From Streptomyces cadmiisoli (GTDB lineage: Bacteria; Actinomycetota; Actinomycetes; Streptomycetales; Streptomycetaceae): 64,000 nt of DNA. Of this stretch, positions 42,679 to 52,466 are shown piece after piece. How positions within the stretch are numbered: position 1 is the stretch's first letter; each line of letters opens with the position of its first letter. The notes under the pieces were generated by a model that saw only the letters and a list, made by a program, of their open reading frames with translations, made no database searches and had not been told where the DNA came from. The position numbers and the translations under genes were made by a program. The DNA is taken from contig NZ_CP030073.1 in NCBI RefSeq assembly GCF_003261055.1, positions 5,084,001 through 5,148,000 on the forward strand. Direction: 5' to 3'.

Positions 42679-44409
42679 ATGCTTGATCACGTCATCAAGG
42701 GCGCGACCGTCGTGGACGGCACGGGCGCGCCCGCGTTCACCGCCGACGTCGGCGTGCGCGACGGGCGGATCGCCGCCGTCGGCCGGGTCACCGAGCGGGC
42801 CCGCACCAGCGAGGACGCCTCCGGCCTCGTCCTCGGGCCCGGCTTCGTCGACCCGCACACCCACTACGACGCCCAGCTGTTCTGGGACCCGTACGCCACC
42901 CCGTCCCTCAACCACGGGGTGACCACCGTCGCCGGCGGCAACTGCGGCTTCACCCTCGCCCCGCTCAACCCCGACCGCCCCGAGGACGCCGACTACACCC
43001 GCCGCATGATGTCCAAGGTCGAGGGCATGTCCCTGGTCGCCCTGGAGGAGGGGGCGCCCTGGAACTGGCACACCTTCGGCGAGTACCTGGACGCGCTGGA
43101 GGGGCGGATCGCGGTCAACGCGGGCTTCATGGCGGGGCACTGCGCCCTGCGCCGCCACGTGATGGGCCCGGACGCGGTCGGCGGGCAGCCGAGCGAGGAG
43201 CAGCTCGCGGCCATGGTCCGGCTGCTCCACGACGCGATGGACGCCGGCGCCTGGGGCCTGTCCACCACCCAGTCGTCCACCCACTCCGACGGGGACGGGC
43301 GGCCCGTCGCCTCCCGGCACGCCGCGCCCGACGAACTGCTGGCGCTGTCCCGGGCCGTCGGCGAGCACGAGGGCACCCAGATCGAGGCGATCGTGGCCGG
43401 CTGCCTCGACCAGTTCAGCGACGCCGAGATCGAGCTGTTCGTGGAGATGAGCGCGGTGGCCGGCCGGCCGCTGAACTGGAACGTGCTGACCGTCGACGCG
43501 GCCGTGCCCGAACGCGTCCCGCGCCAGCTCCTGGCGAGCGAGCGGGCCCGGAAGGCCGGCGGCCGGGTCGTGGCGCTCACCATGCCGATCCTCACGCCGA
43601 TGAACATGTCCCTCGGCACCTTCTGCGCGCTGAACCTCATCCCGGGCTGGGGGCCGGTGCTGAGTCTGCCCGTGCCCGAGCGCGTCGCGCGGCTGAAGGA
43701 CCCCGTCGTGCGGGCCGAGCTGCTGCGCCGGGCCGACAGCAGGGAGGCGGGCGTCTTCCGGCGGCTGGCGGACTTCGCGCGGTACGTCGTCGGGGACACC
43801 TACAGCGAGGCGAACCGCGGCCTGACCGGGCGCGTGGTCGGCGACATCGCCGCCGAACGCGGCCAGGACCCGTTCGCCTGCCTGGTCGACATCTGCGCCG
43901 AGGACGACCTGCGCACGGTCCTGTGGCCGATGCCGCCCGACAACGATCCGGCGTCCTGGGCGCTGCGCGCCGAGACCTGGCGGCACGAGGACGTGCTGCT
44001 CGGCGGCTCCGACGCGGGCGCCCACCTGGACCGGATGTGCGGCGCGCCGTACACCACCCGCTTCCTCGGGGACTGCCTGCGCGGCCGGAAGCTGGCGGGA
44101 CTGGAGCAGGCGGTGAAGATGCTGACGGACGATCCCGCGCGGCTGTTCGGACTGCGGGACCGGGGCCGGATCCGGGAGGGCTGGCATGCCGACCTCGTCC
44201 TGTTCGACCCGGAACGCGTCGACGCCGGCCCCGCCACGCTGGTGCACGACCTGCCGGGAGACAGCCCGCGCCTGGACTCCCGCGCGATCGGTGTGCGGGC
44301 GGTCTGGGTCAACGGCGTCGAGGCGATCCGCGACGACGTGGTGAGCGGAGCGGTGCCCGGCCGGGTGCTGCGTTCGGGCCGGGACACGAGGACGGTGAGC
44401 ACCCGGTGA
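42679..44409 (+). CDS. D-aminoacylase-type amidohydrolase
   Basis: A 576-residue amidohydrolase of the N-acyl-D-amino-acid deacylase group (composite beta domain plus TIM barrel). The metal-binding motif is GFVDPHTHYDAQLFWDP (about residues 54-70), with GNCGFTLAP next, and LLGGSDAGAHLDRMC carries the late aspartate. The N-terminal segment HVIKGATVVDGTGAPAFTADVGVRDGRIAAVG is standard. The family cleaves N-acyl amino acids, cyclic imides or lactams. The gene starts 30 bp after the LLM gene and its stop overlaps the aldehyde dehydrogenase start (GTGA). Its place in a CoA pathway is unexplained. Confidence 0.85.
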   Translation: MLDHVIKGATVVDGTGAPAFTADVGVRDGRIAAVGRVTERARTSEDASGLVLGPGFVDPHTHYDAQLFWDPYATPSLNHGVTTVAGGNCGFTLAPLNPDRPEDADYTRRMMSKVEGMSLVALEEGAPWNWHTFGEYLDALEGRIAVNAGFMAGHCALRRHVMGPDAVGGQPSEEQLAAMVRLLHDAMDAGAWGLSTTQSSTHSDGDGRPVASRHAAPDELLALSRAVGEHEGTQIEAIVAGCLDQFSDAEIELFVEMSAVAGRPLNWNVLTVDAAVPERVPRQLLASERARKAGGRVVALTMPILTPMNMSLGTFCALNLIPGWGPVLSLPVPERVARLKDPVVRAELLRRADSREAGVFRRLADFARYVVGDTYSEANRGLTGRVVGDIAAERGQDPFACLVDICAEDDLRTVLWPMPPDNDPASWALRAETWRHEDVLLGGSDAGAHLDRMCGAPYTTRFLGDCLRGRKLAGLEQAVKMLTDDPARLFGLRDRGRIREGWHADLVLFDPERVDAGPATLVHDLPGDSPRLDSRAIGVRAVWVNGVEAIRDDVVSGAVPGRVLRSGRDTRTVSTR

Positions 44410-45869
44410 GCACCCGGCTGTTCATCGGCGGGGAGTGGGTCGAACCGGCGGGCGGCCACTACGCCGTGGTCGACCCGGCGACCGAGGAGACCGTGGGATG
44501 GGCGCCGGAGGCCTCGACCGAGCAGGTGCACGCCGCCTGCGCCGAGGCCCGCGCCGCCTTCGACTCCTGGTCGCGCACCCCCGCCCAGGAGCGCGCGGCG
44601 GTCCTCGCCAGGGCCGCCGACCACATCCGCGCCCGGCTGGTGCCCCACGCCGAACTCGCGCAGGCGGAGACCGGGGCGACGACCCCCACCGCCCGCGCCA
44701 TGCAGGTGGGGGTCGCCGCCGCCCGCTTCCGCCGGTACGCCGCGGTCGAACCCGCCGAGTGGGCGATCGCGCCGCAGATCGGCGAGGGCGGGCGGAAGGG
44801 CGCCGCGTCGGCGCTCGGCGGCGGGGGCGTGCTGGGCGCGCTGGCCGTACGCCAGCCCGTCGGCGTCGTCACCTGCATCACCTCGTACAACAACCCCTGG
44901 GCGAACCCGGCCGGCAAGGTCGCCCCCGCCCTGGCGATGGGCAACACGGTGGTGGTGAAACCGGCCCCGCAGGACCCCCTGTCCGTCTACCGCATGGCGG
45001 AGGCCCTGGACGCGGCGGGCGCGCCGCCCGGCGTGCTCAACGTGGTCTGCGGACGGTCGGTGGAGGTGGGGGAGGCCGCCGTGGCCTCCGCGGACGTCGA
45101 CATGGTCAGCTTCACCGGTTCCACCGCCGTCGGACAGCGCATCGCCGAGGTCTGCGGGCGGGACATGAAACGCCAGCTGATGGAGCTGGGCGGCAAGGGG
45201 GCGGCACTCGTCCTCGACGACGCCGACCTCGGCTCCGCGGTGGCCGGCATCGGCACCACGTTCTCCTTCTACAGCGGGCAGATCTGCACGGCACCGACGC
45301 GGGTGCTGGCACAACGCGGGGTGTACGAGCGGCTGGTCGAGCAACTGGCGGCGTACGCCCGCCGGCTGAAGGTCGGCGACCCCCGCGCGGCGGACACCGT
45401 CGTCGGCCCGGTGATCTCCGCGGCGCACCGGGAGCGGGTGGAGTCGTACGTCGCCCTCGGCCGCAAGGAGGGCGCGGTGACCGTCGTCGGCAGCGAACGC
45501 CCCGACGTGGAACGGGGCTTCTACGTCGCGCCCACCGTCCTGGCCGACTGCACCAACGACATGCGTGTCGCCCGCGAGGAGATCTTCGGTCCCGTCGTGG
45601 TCGTCATCCCCTTCGACGAGGAGGACGAGGGCGTCGCCCTGGCCAACGACTCCGACTACGGCCTGATCGACTACGTCTGGTCGGCCGACGTCTCCCGCGC
45701 CTTCCGGGTGGCACGGCGGCTGCGGGCGGGCGGCGTCGGCGTCAACACCGTCGGCCGCAACATGGAGGCGCCGTTCGGCGGGTTCAAGCGGAGCGGAGTG
45801 GGCCGCGACGTCGGCTCGTACGCCCTGCACGCGTACAGCGAGGTGCAGTCGATCGTCTGGCCGGGGTGA
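44406..45869 (+). CDS. NAD(P)-dependent aldehyde dehydrogenase
   Basis: A 487-residue aldehyde dehydrogenase. Motifs are VKPAPQDPLSVYRMAEAL, FTGSTAVGQRI, the glutamate block LMELGGKGA, the nucleophile region FSFYSGQICTAPTRVL (catalytic cysteine), and EEIFGPVVVVIPF. It oxidises an aldehyde to a carboxylate. The GTG start is inside the deacylase-type gene's stop (GTGA). It is the last gene of the 41527 operon and would convert an aldehyde from the previous steps into an acid ready for CoA activation, which is inferred. Confidence 0.89.
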   Translation: MSTRLFIGGEWVEPAGGHYAVVDPATEETVGWAPEASTEQVHAACAEARAAFDSWSRTPAQERAAVLARAADHIRARLVPHAELAQAETGATTPTARAMQVGVAAARFRRYAAVEPAEWAIAPQIGEGGRKGAASALGGGGVLGALAVRQPVGVVTCITSYNNPWANPAGKVAPALAMGNTVVVKPAPQDPLSVYRMAEALDAAGAPPGVLNVVCGRSVEVGEAAVASADVDMVSFTGSTAVGQRIAEVCGRDMKRQLMELGGKGAALVLDDADLGSAVAGIGTTFSFYSGQICTAPTRVLAQRGVYERLVEQLAAYARRLKVGDPRAADTVVGPVISAAHRERVESYVALGRKEGAVTVVGSERPDVERGFYVAPTVLADCTNDMRVAREEIFGPVVVVIPFDEEDEGVALANDSDYGLIDYVWSADVSRAFRVARRLRAGGVGVNTVGRNMEAPFGGFKRSGVGRDVGSYALHAYSEVQSIVWPG

Positions 45870-45915
45870 GCGGGCCCGCCGGGAGACCGCGACGCGGGCC
45901 GGGGGCCCGGGGACC

Positions 45916-46311
45916 TCAGCCGTCCAGGTCCACCCGCACCGTCAGCAGGTCCGTGCCGATCGCGCGTACCGCCGCGCTGTTCAGCCGCGGCAGCCGGCGC
46001 AGCCGCGCCCCGGCGTCGTCCTCCGGCAGGACGTGGGCCGTGCCGGCGTGCCAGCGGCCCCCGATCCGTACGCGTACCCGGGGATCGGCCCGGATGTTGC
46101 GGATGTACTGGGAGCGTTCGCCGAACTCCGAGACCAGCCAGAAGGAGTCACCGACGCGCCGGCCGCCCACCGGGGTGCGGCGGGCGAGTCCGGAGACGCG
46201 GCCCGTGGTCTCCAGGACCGTGTGCGGCGGGAAGCGCCGCATGAGGGGGTTGGCGAGCCGGCGCTGGACGGCGGTGGCCGTCCGGAACTTCAGTTCGGCG
46301 AGACGGGACAT
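45916..46311 (-). CDS. Deazaflavin (F420)-dependent nitroreductase-family protein
   Basis: A 131-residue split-barrel protein of the Ddn family. Family blocks are LANPLMRRFPPHTVLETTGRVSG, FWLVSEFGERSQYIRNIRADP and VRVRIGGRWHAGTAHVLPEDD. It uses reduced F420 as hydride donor. The ATG at 46311 gives MSRLAELKFRTAT; the frame extends to 46356. It is divergent from the nuclease/phosphatase gene and convergent with the aldehyde dehydrogenase, with no operator nearby. It is a second Ddn-type protein beside the one at 24133. Confidence 0.78.
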   Translation of the reverse strand: MSRLAELKFRTATAVQRRLANPLMRRFPPHTVLETTGRVSGLARRTPVGGRRVGDSFWLVSEFGERSQYIRNIRADPRVRVRIGGRWHAGTAHVLPEDDAGARLRRLPRLNSAAVRAIGTDLLTVRVDLDG

Positions 46312-46391
46312 GATCCGTGCGGCTCCTGTGTCGTGCGGCGGTGGCTGTTGCTTCAATGGTCCTCGGACGTGGTGCGACGAGGGCGGTGGCC

Positions 46392-47222
46392 ATGCGGGTC
46401 GTGACCTGGAATCTGTGGTGGCGGTTCGGCCCCTGGGCGGAACGGCAGAAGGCGATCCTCGGCGCGCTGCGGGAACTGCGCCCCGACGTCGTGGGCTTGC
46501 AGGAGGTGTGGGCCACCGACGGGGAGAACCTGGCCGAGTGGCTGGCCGGGGAACTCGGACTGCACTGGACGTGGGCCCCCTCGCACGCCCCCGAGCGCTG
46601 GCAGCGCCGGATCGGCGACCCCGGTGTGCGCATCGGCAACGCGGTCCTCAGCCGCTGGCCGGTCGAGGCGCGGGCGGTGCTGCCGCTGCCCGCCCCGGCG
46701 GAGGTCGACGACGGCCGGCTCGCCCTCTGCACCCGGATCGTGACCCCCACCCACGACGTGCCCTTCTTCACCACGCACCTCACCTCGGCCCTGGACGGCT
46801 CGGCCACCCGCTGCCGGCAGGTCTCCGTCCTCGCCGAGTTCGTCGGGGAGCACTCCGGCGGCACGCCGTTCCCGGCGATCGTCACCGGCGACTTCAACGC
46901 CTGGCCCGACTCCGACGAGATCCGCCTGTTCGGCGGGTACCGGACCGCGCCGGTCGTGCCCGGGCAGGTGCTGCTCGACGCCTGGCAGTACGCCGAGCCG
47001 GGCGCTCCGTCCGTCACCTGGGACCCGGCCAACCCGTACGTAGGGGAGGGCCGGTACCCCGGCGCGCGGATCGACTACATCCATGTGGCACCCCCCGGTC
47101 CGGGCGGCCTCGGTCATGTACGGGCGGTCCGGCGCGCTTGCGACCGCCCGGTCGACGGCGTCTGGGCCTCCGACCACGCGGCCGTCGTCGCCGACCTCGC
47201 CGACCGGCCCGACCACGCCTGA
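46392..47222 (+). CDS. Endonuclease/exonuclease/phosphatase family protein
   Basis: A 276-residue metal-dependent EEP-fold hydrolase. Motifs are VVTWNLWWRF at the start, ELRPDVVGLQEVW (glutamate), HLTSALDGS, VTGDFNAWPDS and GVWASDHAAVVADL (final Asp-His pair). It cleaves phosphodiesters or phosphomonoesters; the target may be DNA, sphingomyelin or inositol phosphate. No signal peptide is seen. Its 3' end overlaps that of the opposing PHP gene by 109 bp. Confidence 0.84.
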   Translation: MRVVTWNLWWRFGPWAERQKAILGALRELRPDVVGLQEVWATDGENLAEWLAGELGLHWTWAPSHAPERWQRRIGDPGVRIGNAVLSRWPVEARAVLPLPAPAEVDDGRLALCTRIVTPTHDVPFFTTHLTSALDGSATRCRQVSVLAEFVGEHSGGTPFPAIVTGDFNAWPDSDEIRLFGGYRTAPVVPGQVLLDAWQYAEPGAPSVTWDPANPYVGEGRYPGARIDYIHVAPPGPGGLGHVRAVRRACDRPVDGVWASDHAAVVADLADRPDHA

Positions 47223-48733
47223 CGGCGTCCGAGGAACACCGGGTTCGTGAACGCCGCCAGCGCCCCCGGCAGCGGCGCCAGCACCGCCTCGTGGCGCAGC
47301 TCGGCCCGCACGTAGGCGGCGTACGCCGCGGTCGTCCGCCACTCCACCACCCCCGAACCCGTCACCGGCAGGGGAGCGCTGGTGTGCAGCACGCCCTGGT
47401 CCGTGACGAACCGGACCGCGCAGCGCGGGGCACCGGTGACCTCCAGCCGGACGGTCACCGGGGTGTCCGGGCCGACGTCCAGACGCTCGCCGATGCCCGC
47501 GTGCTCACCCCGCCCGCCGGACGCCGTGAACGACAGGACGACGTTCTTCGACTCCGCCACGTACGAGCGCCCCGCGCGGATGCCCGCCAGGACGGCCTCG
47601 CGGGTCAGGTCGTCGGCCAGGACCACGGTCTGCGGAAGGCCGACCACGTCCGGGTCGCGGTGGGCGTCGCTGCCGCCCATCGCCGGGATCCAGTCCCGGC
47701 CCTCGCGCACCGAGGCCACGAGCGTGCCGTCCCAGTCGGCCAGCGACACCTCGTCGTCGGGGGTGTAGGGGCCGTTCCACACCTCGACGGCGTCCGCCTC
47801 GCCGAAGCCGAACTTCCAGTTGCAGCCGATGCAGGTGGCGTGCGGATGGGCCGGTACGACCAGACCGCCGGCCCGGCGGATCTGCCGGGCGAACCGGCCG
47901 AAGCGGTTGTCGCGGGCCCGGTAGCGCCAGTCGACGAAGGTGCCGGGCTCCGTGCCGACGGCCACCACGTGCCCGTTGCGGGTGGTGACCTCCTCGCCCA
48001 GCATCACCAGCAGGTCGTCGCTGGCGACGTCCGCCCAGTGGGCGTGGCCGGCGTGCGTGTTGTGCTCGGAGGTGTTGATGAAGTCCAGCCCCGCCGCCCG
48101 CGCGAGGGCCCCGATCTCCGCGGGGGTGCGGCGGCCGTCGGAGTGCCAGGAGTGCAGATGGCAGTCGCCCCGGTACCAGTCCCGGCCCCGGCCCTTCGCC
48201 CGCCGCGGCGGGTGGACGGGCGCGGCGACGGCGCCCTGCTCACCGCGGACGAGTGTGACGTCGATCTCGTACGTCATGCCCTGCGGCGCCACCGTGTAGG
48301 GGCCGAGCACGATGTGCCAGGTGCCGCGGCGGATCGGCCCGGGGAGGTATCCGGGCGTGGCGTCGTCCGCGCGCAGGAAGAACTCCGTGCGCGCGCCGCC
48401 CGACCAGCCGCGGAAGCCCCGGCCGCCCAGGTCGGTGCCGCGTTCGTCGAAGATGCCGATGTCGAGGGCGTTGCCCGCGGTGCCCGCCGGGACGGAGGGC
48501 CGGTCGTAGGTGTACGCGACCCTGATCTCCCGTACGCCGGAGGGGATCTCCAGCGGCAGGTACACGAAATCCGGCGAACCGGTGGGCAGCGTGCCCCGCA
48601 CCGTCCGTGTCTCCTGGTCGCCGTCCGCGGCCCCGGCGCCGCTCGCGAAGGTCACGCCACCCAACGTAAGGGCGGTCGCGGCTCCCGTCACGACCAACGC
48701 GCGTCTGCCGATGCCCTCGTGGTCCTCGCACAT
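47114..48733 (-). CDS. PHP-domain metallohydrolase (CehA/McbA-like), exported
   Basis: A 539-residue protein. An N-terminal twin-arginine-like stretch (GRRALVVTGAATALTLGG) and AxA suggest export. A beta-sandwich region follows, then a PHP phosphoesterase domain with GDCHLHSWHSDGR, NTSEHNTH, VPAHPHATC and GGSDAH (metal ligands). Its role is likely phosphoesterase or carbamate/amide hydrolase. The ATG at 48733 was chosen. The last 36 residues overlap the opposing nuclease gene by 109 bp and have no family similarity, so the natural stop could be earlier in related strains. Confidence 0.8.
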   Translation of the reverse strand: MCEDHEGIGRRALVVTGAATALTLGGVTFASGAGAADGDQETRTVRGTLPTGSPDFVYLPLEIPSGVREIRVAYTYDRPSVPAGTAGNALDIGIFDERGTDLGGRGFRGWSGGARTEFFLRADDATPGYLPGPIRRGTWHIVLGPYTVAPQGMTYEIDVTLVRGEQGAVAAPVHPPRRAKGRGRDWYRGDCHLHSWHSDGRRTPAEIGALARAAGLDFINTSEHNTHAGHAHWADVASDDLLVMLGEEVTTRNGHVVAVGTEPGTFVDWRYRARDNRFGRFARQIRRAGGLVVPAHPHATCIGCNWKFGFGEADAVEVWNGPYTPDDEVSLADWDGTLVASVREGRDWIPAMGGSDAHRDPDVVGLPQTVVLADDLTREAVLAGIRAGRSYVAESKNVVLSFTASGGRGEHAGIGERLDVGPDTPVTVRLEVTGAPRCAVRFVTDQGVLHTSAPLPVTGSGVVEWRTTAAYAAYVRAELRHEAVLAPLPGALAAFTNPVFLGRRQAWSGRSARSATTAAWSEAQTPSTGRSQARRTART

Positions 48734-48887
48734 ACCGTCAGTGTGTCGGACACTGGTGAACTGCGGTACAGGAAAAGGGAATTGGGGTTCCTGGGAGCCT
48801 CGCCCGCCGGCGTTCCGGCCGGCCTCTCCCGGTGAATCCCGACCGGTCGGTATGGACAGATGCGGCGCCTGCGGGTAGAGATGGGGC

Positions 48888-49736
48888 ATGCGTATCGCCG
48901 TCACGATCTTCCTCACCGACGAGACCGTCACCCCGATCCGGCTCGCCCGTGAGCTGGAGCAGCGGGGCTTCGCCGGGCTGTATCTGCCCGAACACACCCA
49001 CATCCCCGTCGAGCGGACCACCCCCTACCCGGCGGGCGGCGAGCTGCCGCCCGAGTACGGCCGCACCCTCGACCCGTTCGTCGCGCTCGGCCAGGCCGCC
49101 GCCGTCACCGAACGCCTCGGGCTCGGCACCGGCATCACGCTGGTCGCCCAGCACGACCCGATCGGCCTGGCCAAGCAGATCGCCACCCTGGACCACCTCT
49201 CCGACGGCCGCTTCACCCTGGGTCTCGGCTTCGGCTGGAACGTGGAGGAGGCCGCCGACCACGGGGTCGACTGGACGACCCGGCGCGAACTGGTCCGCGA
49301 CCGGATGGCGCTGATGCGCGCCCTGTGGGCGGAGGAACCGACCGCCCACGACGGGGAGTTCGGCAGCGTCCGGGCGAGCTTCGCGCACCCCAAGCCGGCG
49401 CAGAAGCCGCGCGGCCCGGTGGCCGGTCCGCGCACCCTCGTCGGCGGTGCCGCCGGACCGAAGCTGTTCACGCACATCTGCGAGTACGCCGACGGCTGGC
49501 TGCCCATCGGCGGGCGCGGCCTGTCCGAGTCGCTGCCGCGGCTGCGTGCCGCCTGGACCGACGCGGGCCGTGACCCGGCCGCCCTCCAGGTCGTCCCGTA
49601 CGCCGTGTACCCCACCCCGGGCAAGCTCGCGCACTACGCGCAACTGGGCATCGAGGAGGTCGTCGTGCAACTGCCGCCGGCCGGGGAGGCCGAGGTGCTG
49701 CGGGTGCTGGACGGGTACGGCGCCTTCCTCGACTGA
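48888..49736 (+). CDS. LLM-class F420-dependent oxidoreductase
   Basis: A 282-residue LLM-family oxidoreductase. The start MRIAVTIFLTDETVTPIRLAR leads into GLYLPEHTHIPVER; ATLDHLSDGRFTLGLGFGW and ICEYADGWLPIGGRG are family blocks. It precedes fbiC on the same strand by 38 bp, so it may share F420-related expression. No CTGACG operator is near, suggesting that it is not part of the main regulon. The substrate is unknown. Confidence 0.85.
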   Translation: MRIAVTIFLTDETVTPIRLARELEQRGFAGLYLPEHTHIPVERTTPYPAGGELPPEYGRTLDPFVALGQAAAVTERLGLGTGITLVAQHDPIGLAKQIATLDHLSDGRFTLGLGFGWNVEEAADHGVDWTTRRELVRDRMALMRALWAEEPTAHDGEFGSVRASFAHPKPAQKPRGPVAGPRTLVGGAAGPKLFTHICEYADGWLPIGGRGLSESLPRLRAAWTDAGRDPAALQVVPYAVYPTPGKLAHYAQLGIEEVVVQLPPAGEAEVLRVLDGYGAFLD

Positions 49737-49774
49737 GCCCCGGGCCCTGATCACGTCGACCGTATGCTCGAAGG

Positions 49775-52360
49775 ATGACGACTTCCGCGACCTCTGGAAC
49801 CGGACCCACCGAGAACTCCCTGCGTCGCGCCCTCAAACGCGCCCGTGACGGCGTCGCCCTCGACGTCGGCGAGGCGGCCGTCCTGCTCCAGGCCCGCGGC
49901 GAGGCACTCGAGGACCTCGCCGCGTCCGCCGCCCGGGTGCGGGACGCGGGCCTGGAGGCGGCGGGCCGCCCCGGCGTCATCACGTACTCCAAGAGCGTCT
50001 TCGTCCCGCTGACCAGGCTGTGCCGGGACAAGTGCCACTACTGCACCTTCGTCACCGTGCCCGGCAAGCTGCGCCGTGCCGGGCACGGGATGTTCATGTC
50101 CCCGGACGAGGTCCTCGACATCGCCCGCAAGGGTGCCGCGCTCGGCTGCAAGGAAGCCCTCATCACCCTCGGCGACAAGCCCGAGGACCGCTGGCCCGAA
50201 GCACGCGAATGGCTCGACGCGCACGGGTACGACGACACCATCGCCTACGTCCGGGCGATCTCGATCCGGATCCTGGAGGAGACGGGCCTGCTGCCCCATC
50301 TCAACCCCGGGGTCATGACCTGGACCGACTTCCAGCGGCTCAAGCCCGTGGCCCCGTCCATGGGCATGATGCTGGAGACCACCGCCACTCGCCTGTGGTC
50401 CGAGCCGGGCGGCCCGCACCACGGCTCCCCCGACAAGGAGCCCGCCGTCCGGCTGCGCGTCCTGGAGGACGCCGGCCGCTCCTCGGTCCCCTTCACGTCC
50501 GGGATCCTGATCGGGATCGGCGAGACGTACGAGGAGCGCGCGGAGTCCCTCTTCGCGCTGCGGAAGGTCGCCCGCGCCCACCACGGCATCCAGGAACTGA
50601 TCATCCAGAACTTCCGCGCCAAGCCGGACACCGCGATGCGCGGCATGCCGGACGCGGAACTCGACGAACTGGTCGCCGCGGTCGCCGTCGCCCGGCACAT
50701 CATGGGCCCCTCGGCCTGCCTCCAGGCCCCGCCGAACCTGGTCGACAGCGAGTACGAGCGGCTGATCGGCGCCGGTGTCGACGACTGGGGCGGGGTCTCC
50801 CCGCTCACCATCGACCACGTCAACCCCGAACGCCCCTGGCCGCAGATCGAGGAGCTCGCCCGCAGGTCCGCGGCGGCCGGCTTCGAGCTGCGCGAGCGCC
50901 TGTGCGTGTACCCGGAGTTCGTCACCCGCGGCGAACCCTGGCTGGACCCGAGGCTGCTCCCGCACGTCCGGGCACTGGCCGACCCGGCGACGGGCCTGGC
51001 ACTCCCGGACGCGGTGGTGGAGGGCCGCCCCTGGCAGGAGCCGGACGAGGCCGTCCGGCCCTCGGGCCGCACCGACCTGCACATCACGATCGACACCGAG
51101 GGCCGCACCGGCGACCGGCGGACGGACTTCGACGTCGTCTACGGCGACTGGGAGGCCCTGCGCGAGGCGGCGGCCCCCGGCATGGCGCCCGAGCGCATCG
51201 ACACCGACGTCCGCCAGGCGCTGCGCACCGCCGCCGACGACCCGACCCGGCTGACGGACGAGGAGGCGCTGGCCCTGCTGCACGCGGACGGCACGGCACT
51301 GGACGCGCTGTGCCGGGTCGCGGACGACGTGCGCAGGTCGGCGGTCGGCGACGACGTCACCTACATCGTCACCCGGAACATCAACTTCACCAATGTCTGC
51401 TACACGGGCTGCCGCTTCTGCGCCTTCGCCCAGCGCCGCACCGACGCGGACGCCTACACGCTCTCCCTGGACCAGGTCGCCGATCGCGCCCAGCAGGCGT
51501 GGGACGTCGGCGCGGTGGAGGTCTGCATGCAGGGCGGCATCCACCCCGATCTGCCCGGCACGGCCTACTTCGACATCGCGAAGGCGGTCAAGGCGCGCGT
51601 CCCCGGCATGCACGTGCACGCCTTCTCGCCGATGGAGGTCGTCAACGGCGCGACCCGCACCGGCATGTCCGTGCGCGAGTGGCTGACCGCGGCCAAGGAG
51701 GCCGGACTGGACTCCGTGCCCGGCACGGCCGCGGAGATCCTCGACGACGAGGTCCGCTGGATCCTGACGAAGGGCAAACTGCCGGCGGCCACCTGGATCG
51801 AAGTGATCACCACGGCGCACGAGCTGGGCATCCGCTCGTCGTCGACGATGATGTACGGCCATGTGGACCAGCCCCGGCACTGGCTCGGCCATCTGCGCAC
51901 CCTGGCCGGCATCCAGCAACGCACCGGCGGCTTCACGGAGTTCGTGACGCTTCCGTTCATCCACACCAACGCTCCGGTCTATCTGGCGGGCATCGCCCGG
52001 CCCGGCCCGACGGCGCGCGACAACCGGGCGGTGACGGCGATGGCCCGGCTGCTGCTGCACCCGTGGATCCCGAACATCCAGACCAGCTGGGTGAAGCTCG
52101 GCGCGCAGGGCGCGGCGGAGATGCTCCGCTCCGGCGCCAACGACCTGGGCGGCACGCTCATGGAGGAGACGATCTCCCGGATGGCGGGCTCCTCCTACGG
52201 CTCGTACAAGTCGGTCAAGGACCTGATCGCGGTGGCCGAGGCCGCGGGCCGCCCGGCCCGCCCCCGGACGACGCTGTACGGCGAGGTGCCCGAGGAGCGC
52301 CGCCGGGCGGCCGAGGCCTCGGACGGGCACCTGCCGGCGCTGCTGCCGGTACTGGACTGA
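49775..52360 (+). CDS. fbiC: FO synthase FbiC (CofG-CofH fusion)
   Basis: An 861-residue fusion of two radical-SAM enzymes that builds FO, the deazaflavin core of cofactor F420. The first CxxxCxxC cluster is C83-RDK-C87-HY-C90 and the second is C542-YTG-C546-RF-C549. The N-terminal CofG half and the C-terminal CofH half are both full length. Actinobacteria carry this fused form, while archaea often have two genes. Tyrosine and diaminouracil are the family substrates. It supplies F420 for the LLM and Ddn-like enzymes in the window. The ATG at 49775 was chosen. Confidence 0.94.
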   Translation: MTTSATSGTGPTENSLRRALKRARDGVALDVGEAAVLLQARGEALEDLAASAARVRDAGLEAAGRPGVITYSKSVFVPLTRLCRDKCHYCTFVTVPGKLRRAGHGMFMSPDEVLDIARKGAALGCKEALITLGDKPEDRWPEAREWLDAHGYDDTIAYVRAISIRILEETGLLPHLNPGVMTWTDFQRLKPVAPSMGMMLETTATRLWSEPGGPHHGSPDKEPAVRLRVLEDAGRSSVPFTSGILIGIGETYEERAESLFALRKVARAHHGIQELIIQNFRAKPDTAMRGMPDAELDELVAAVAVARHIMGPSACLQAPPNLVDSEYERLIGAGVDDWGGVSPLTIDHVNPERPWPQIEELARRSAAAGFELRERLCVYPEFVTRGEPWLDPRLLPHVRALADPATGLALPDAVVEGRPWQEPDEAVRPSGRTDLHITIDTEGRTGDRRTDFDVVYGDWEALREAAAPGMAPERIDTDVRQALRTAADDPTRLTDEEALALLHADGTALDALCRVADDVRRSAVGDDVTYIVTRNINFTNVCYTGCRFCAFAQRRTDADAYTLSLDQVADRAQQAWDVGAVEVCMQGGIHPDLPGTAYFDIAKAVKARVPGMHVHAFSPMEVVNGATRTGMSVREWLTAAKEAGLDSVPGTAAEILDDEVRWILTKGKLPAATWIEVITTAHELGIRSSSTMMYGHVDQPRHWLGHLRTLAGIQQRTGGFTEFVTLPFIHTNAPVYLAGIARPGPTARDNRAVTAMARLLLHPWIPNIQTSWVKLGAQGAAEMLRSGANDLGGTLMEETISRMAGSSYGSYKSVKDLIAVAEAAGRPARPRTTLYGEVPEERRRAAEASDGHLPALLPVLD

Positions 52361-52365
52361 GCCGG

Positions 52366-52398
52366 GATCCGCGGCCGGGGCGGCCCCGGCCGCGGATC
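52366..52398 (+). terminator. Terminator hairpin after fbiC
   Basis: Perfect 16-bp stem GATCCGCGGCCGGGGC/GCCCCGGCCGCGGATC with one centre base, 6 bp after the fbiC stop. Confidence 0.75.
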
Positions 52399-52466
52399 GC
52401 CCGGTCGGGCGCTCACAGTACGATGATCCGACCCTCGACACCGGGGGTCGGAGACTGAGGAGATGC

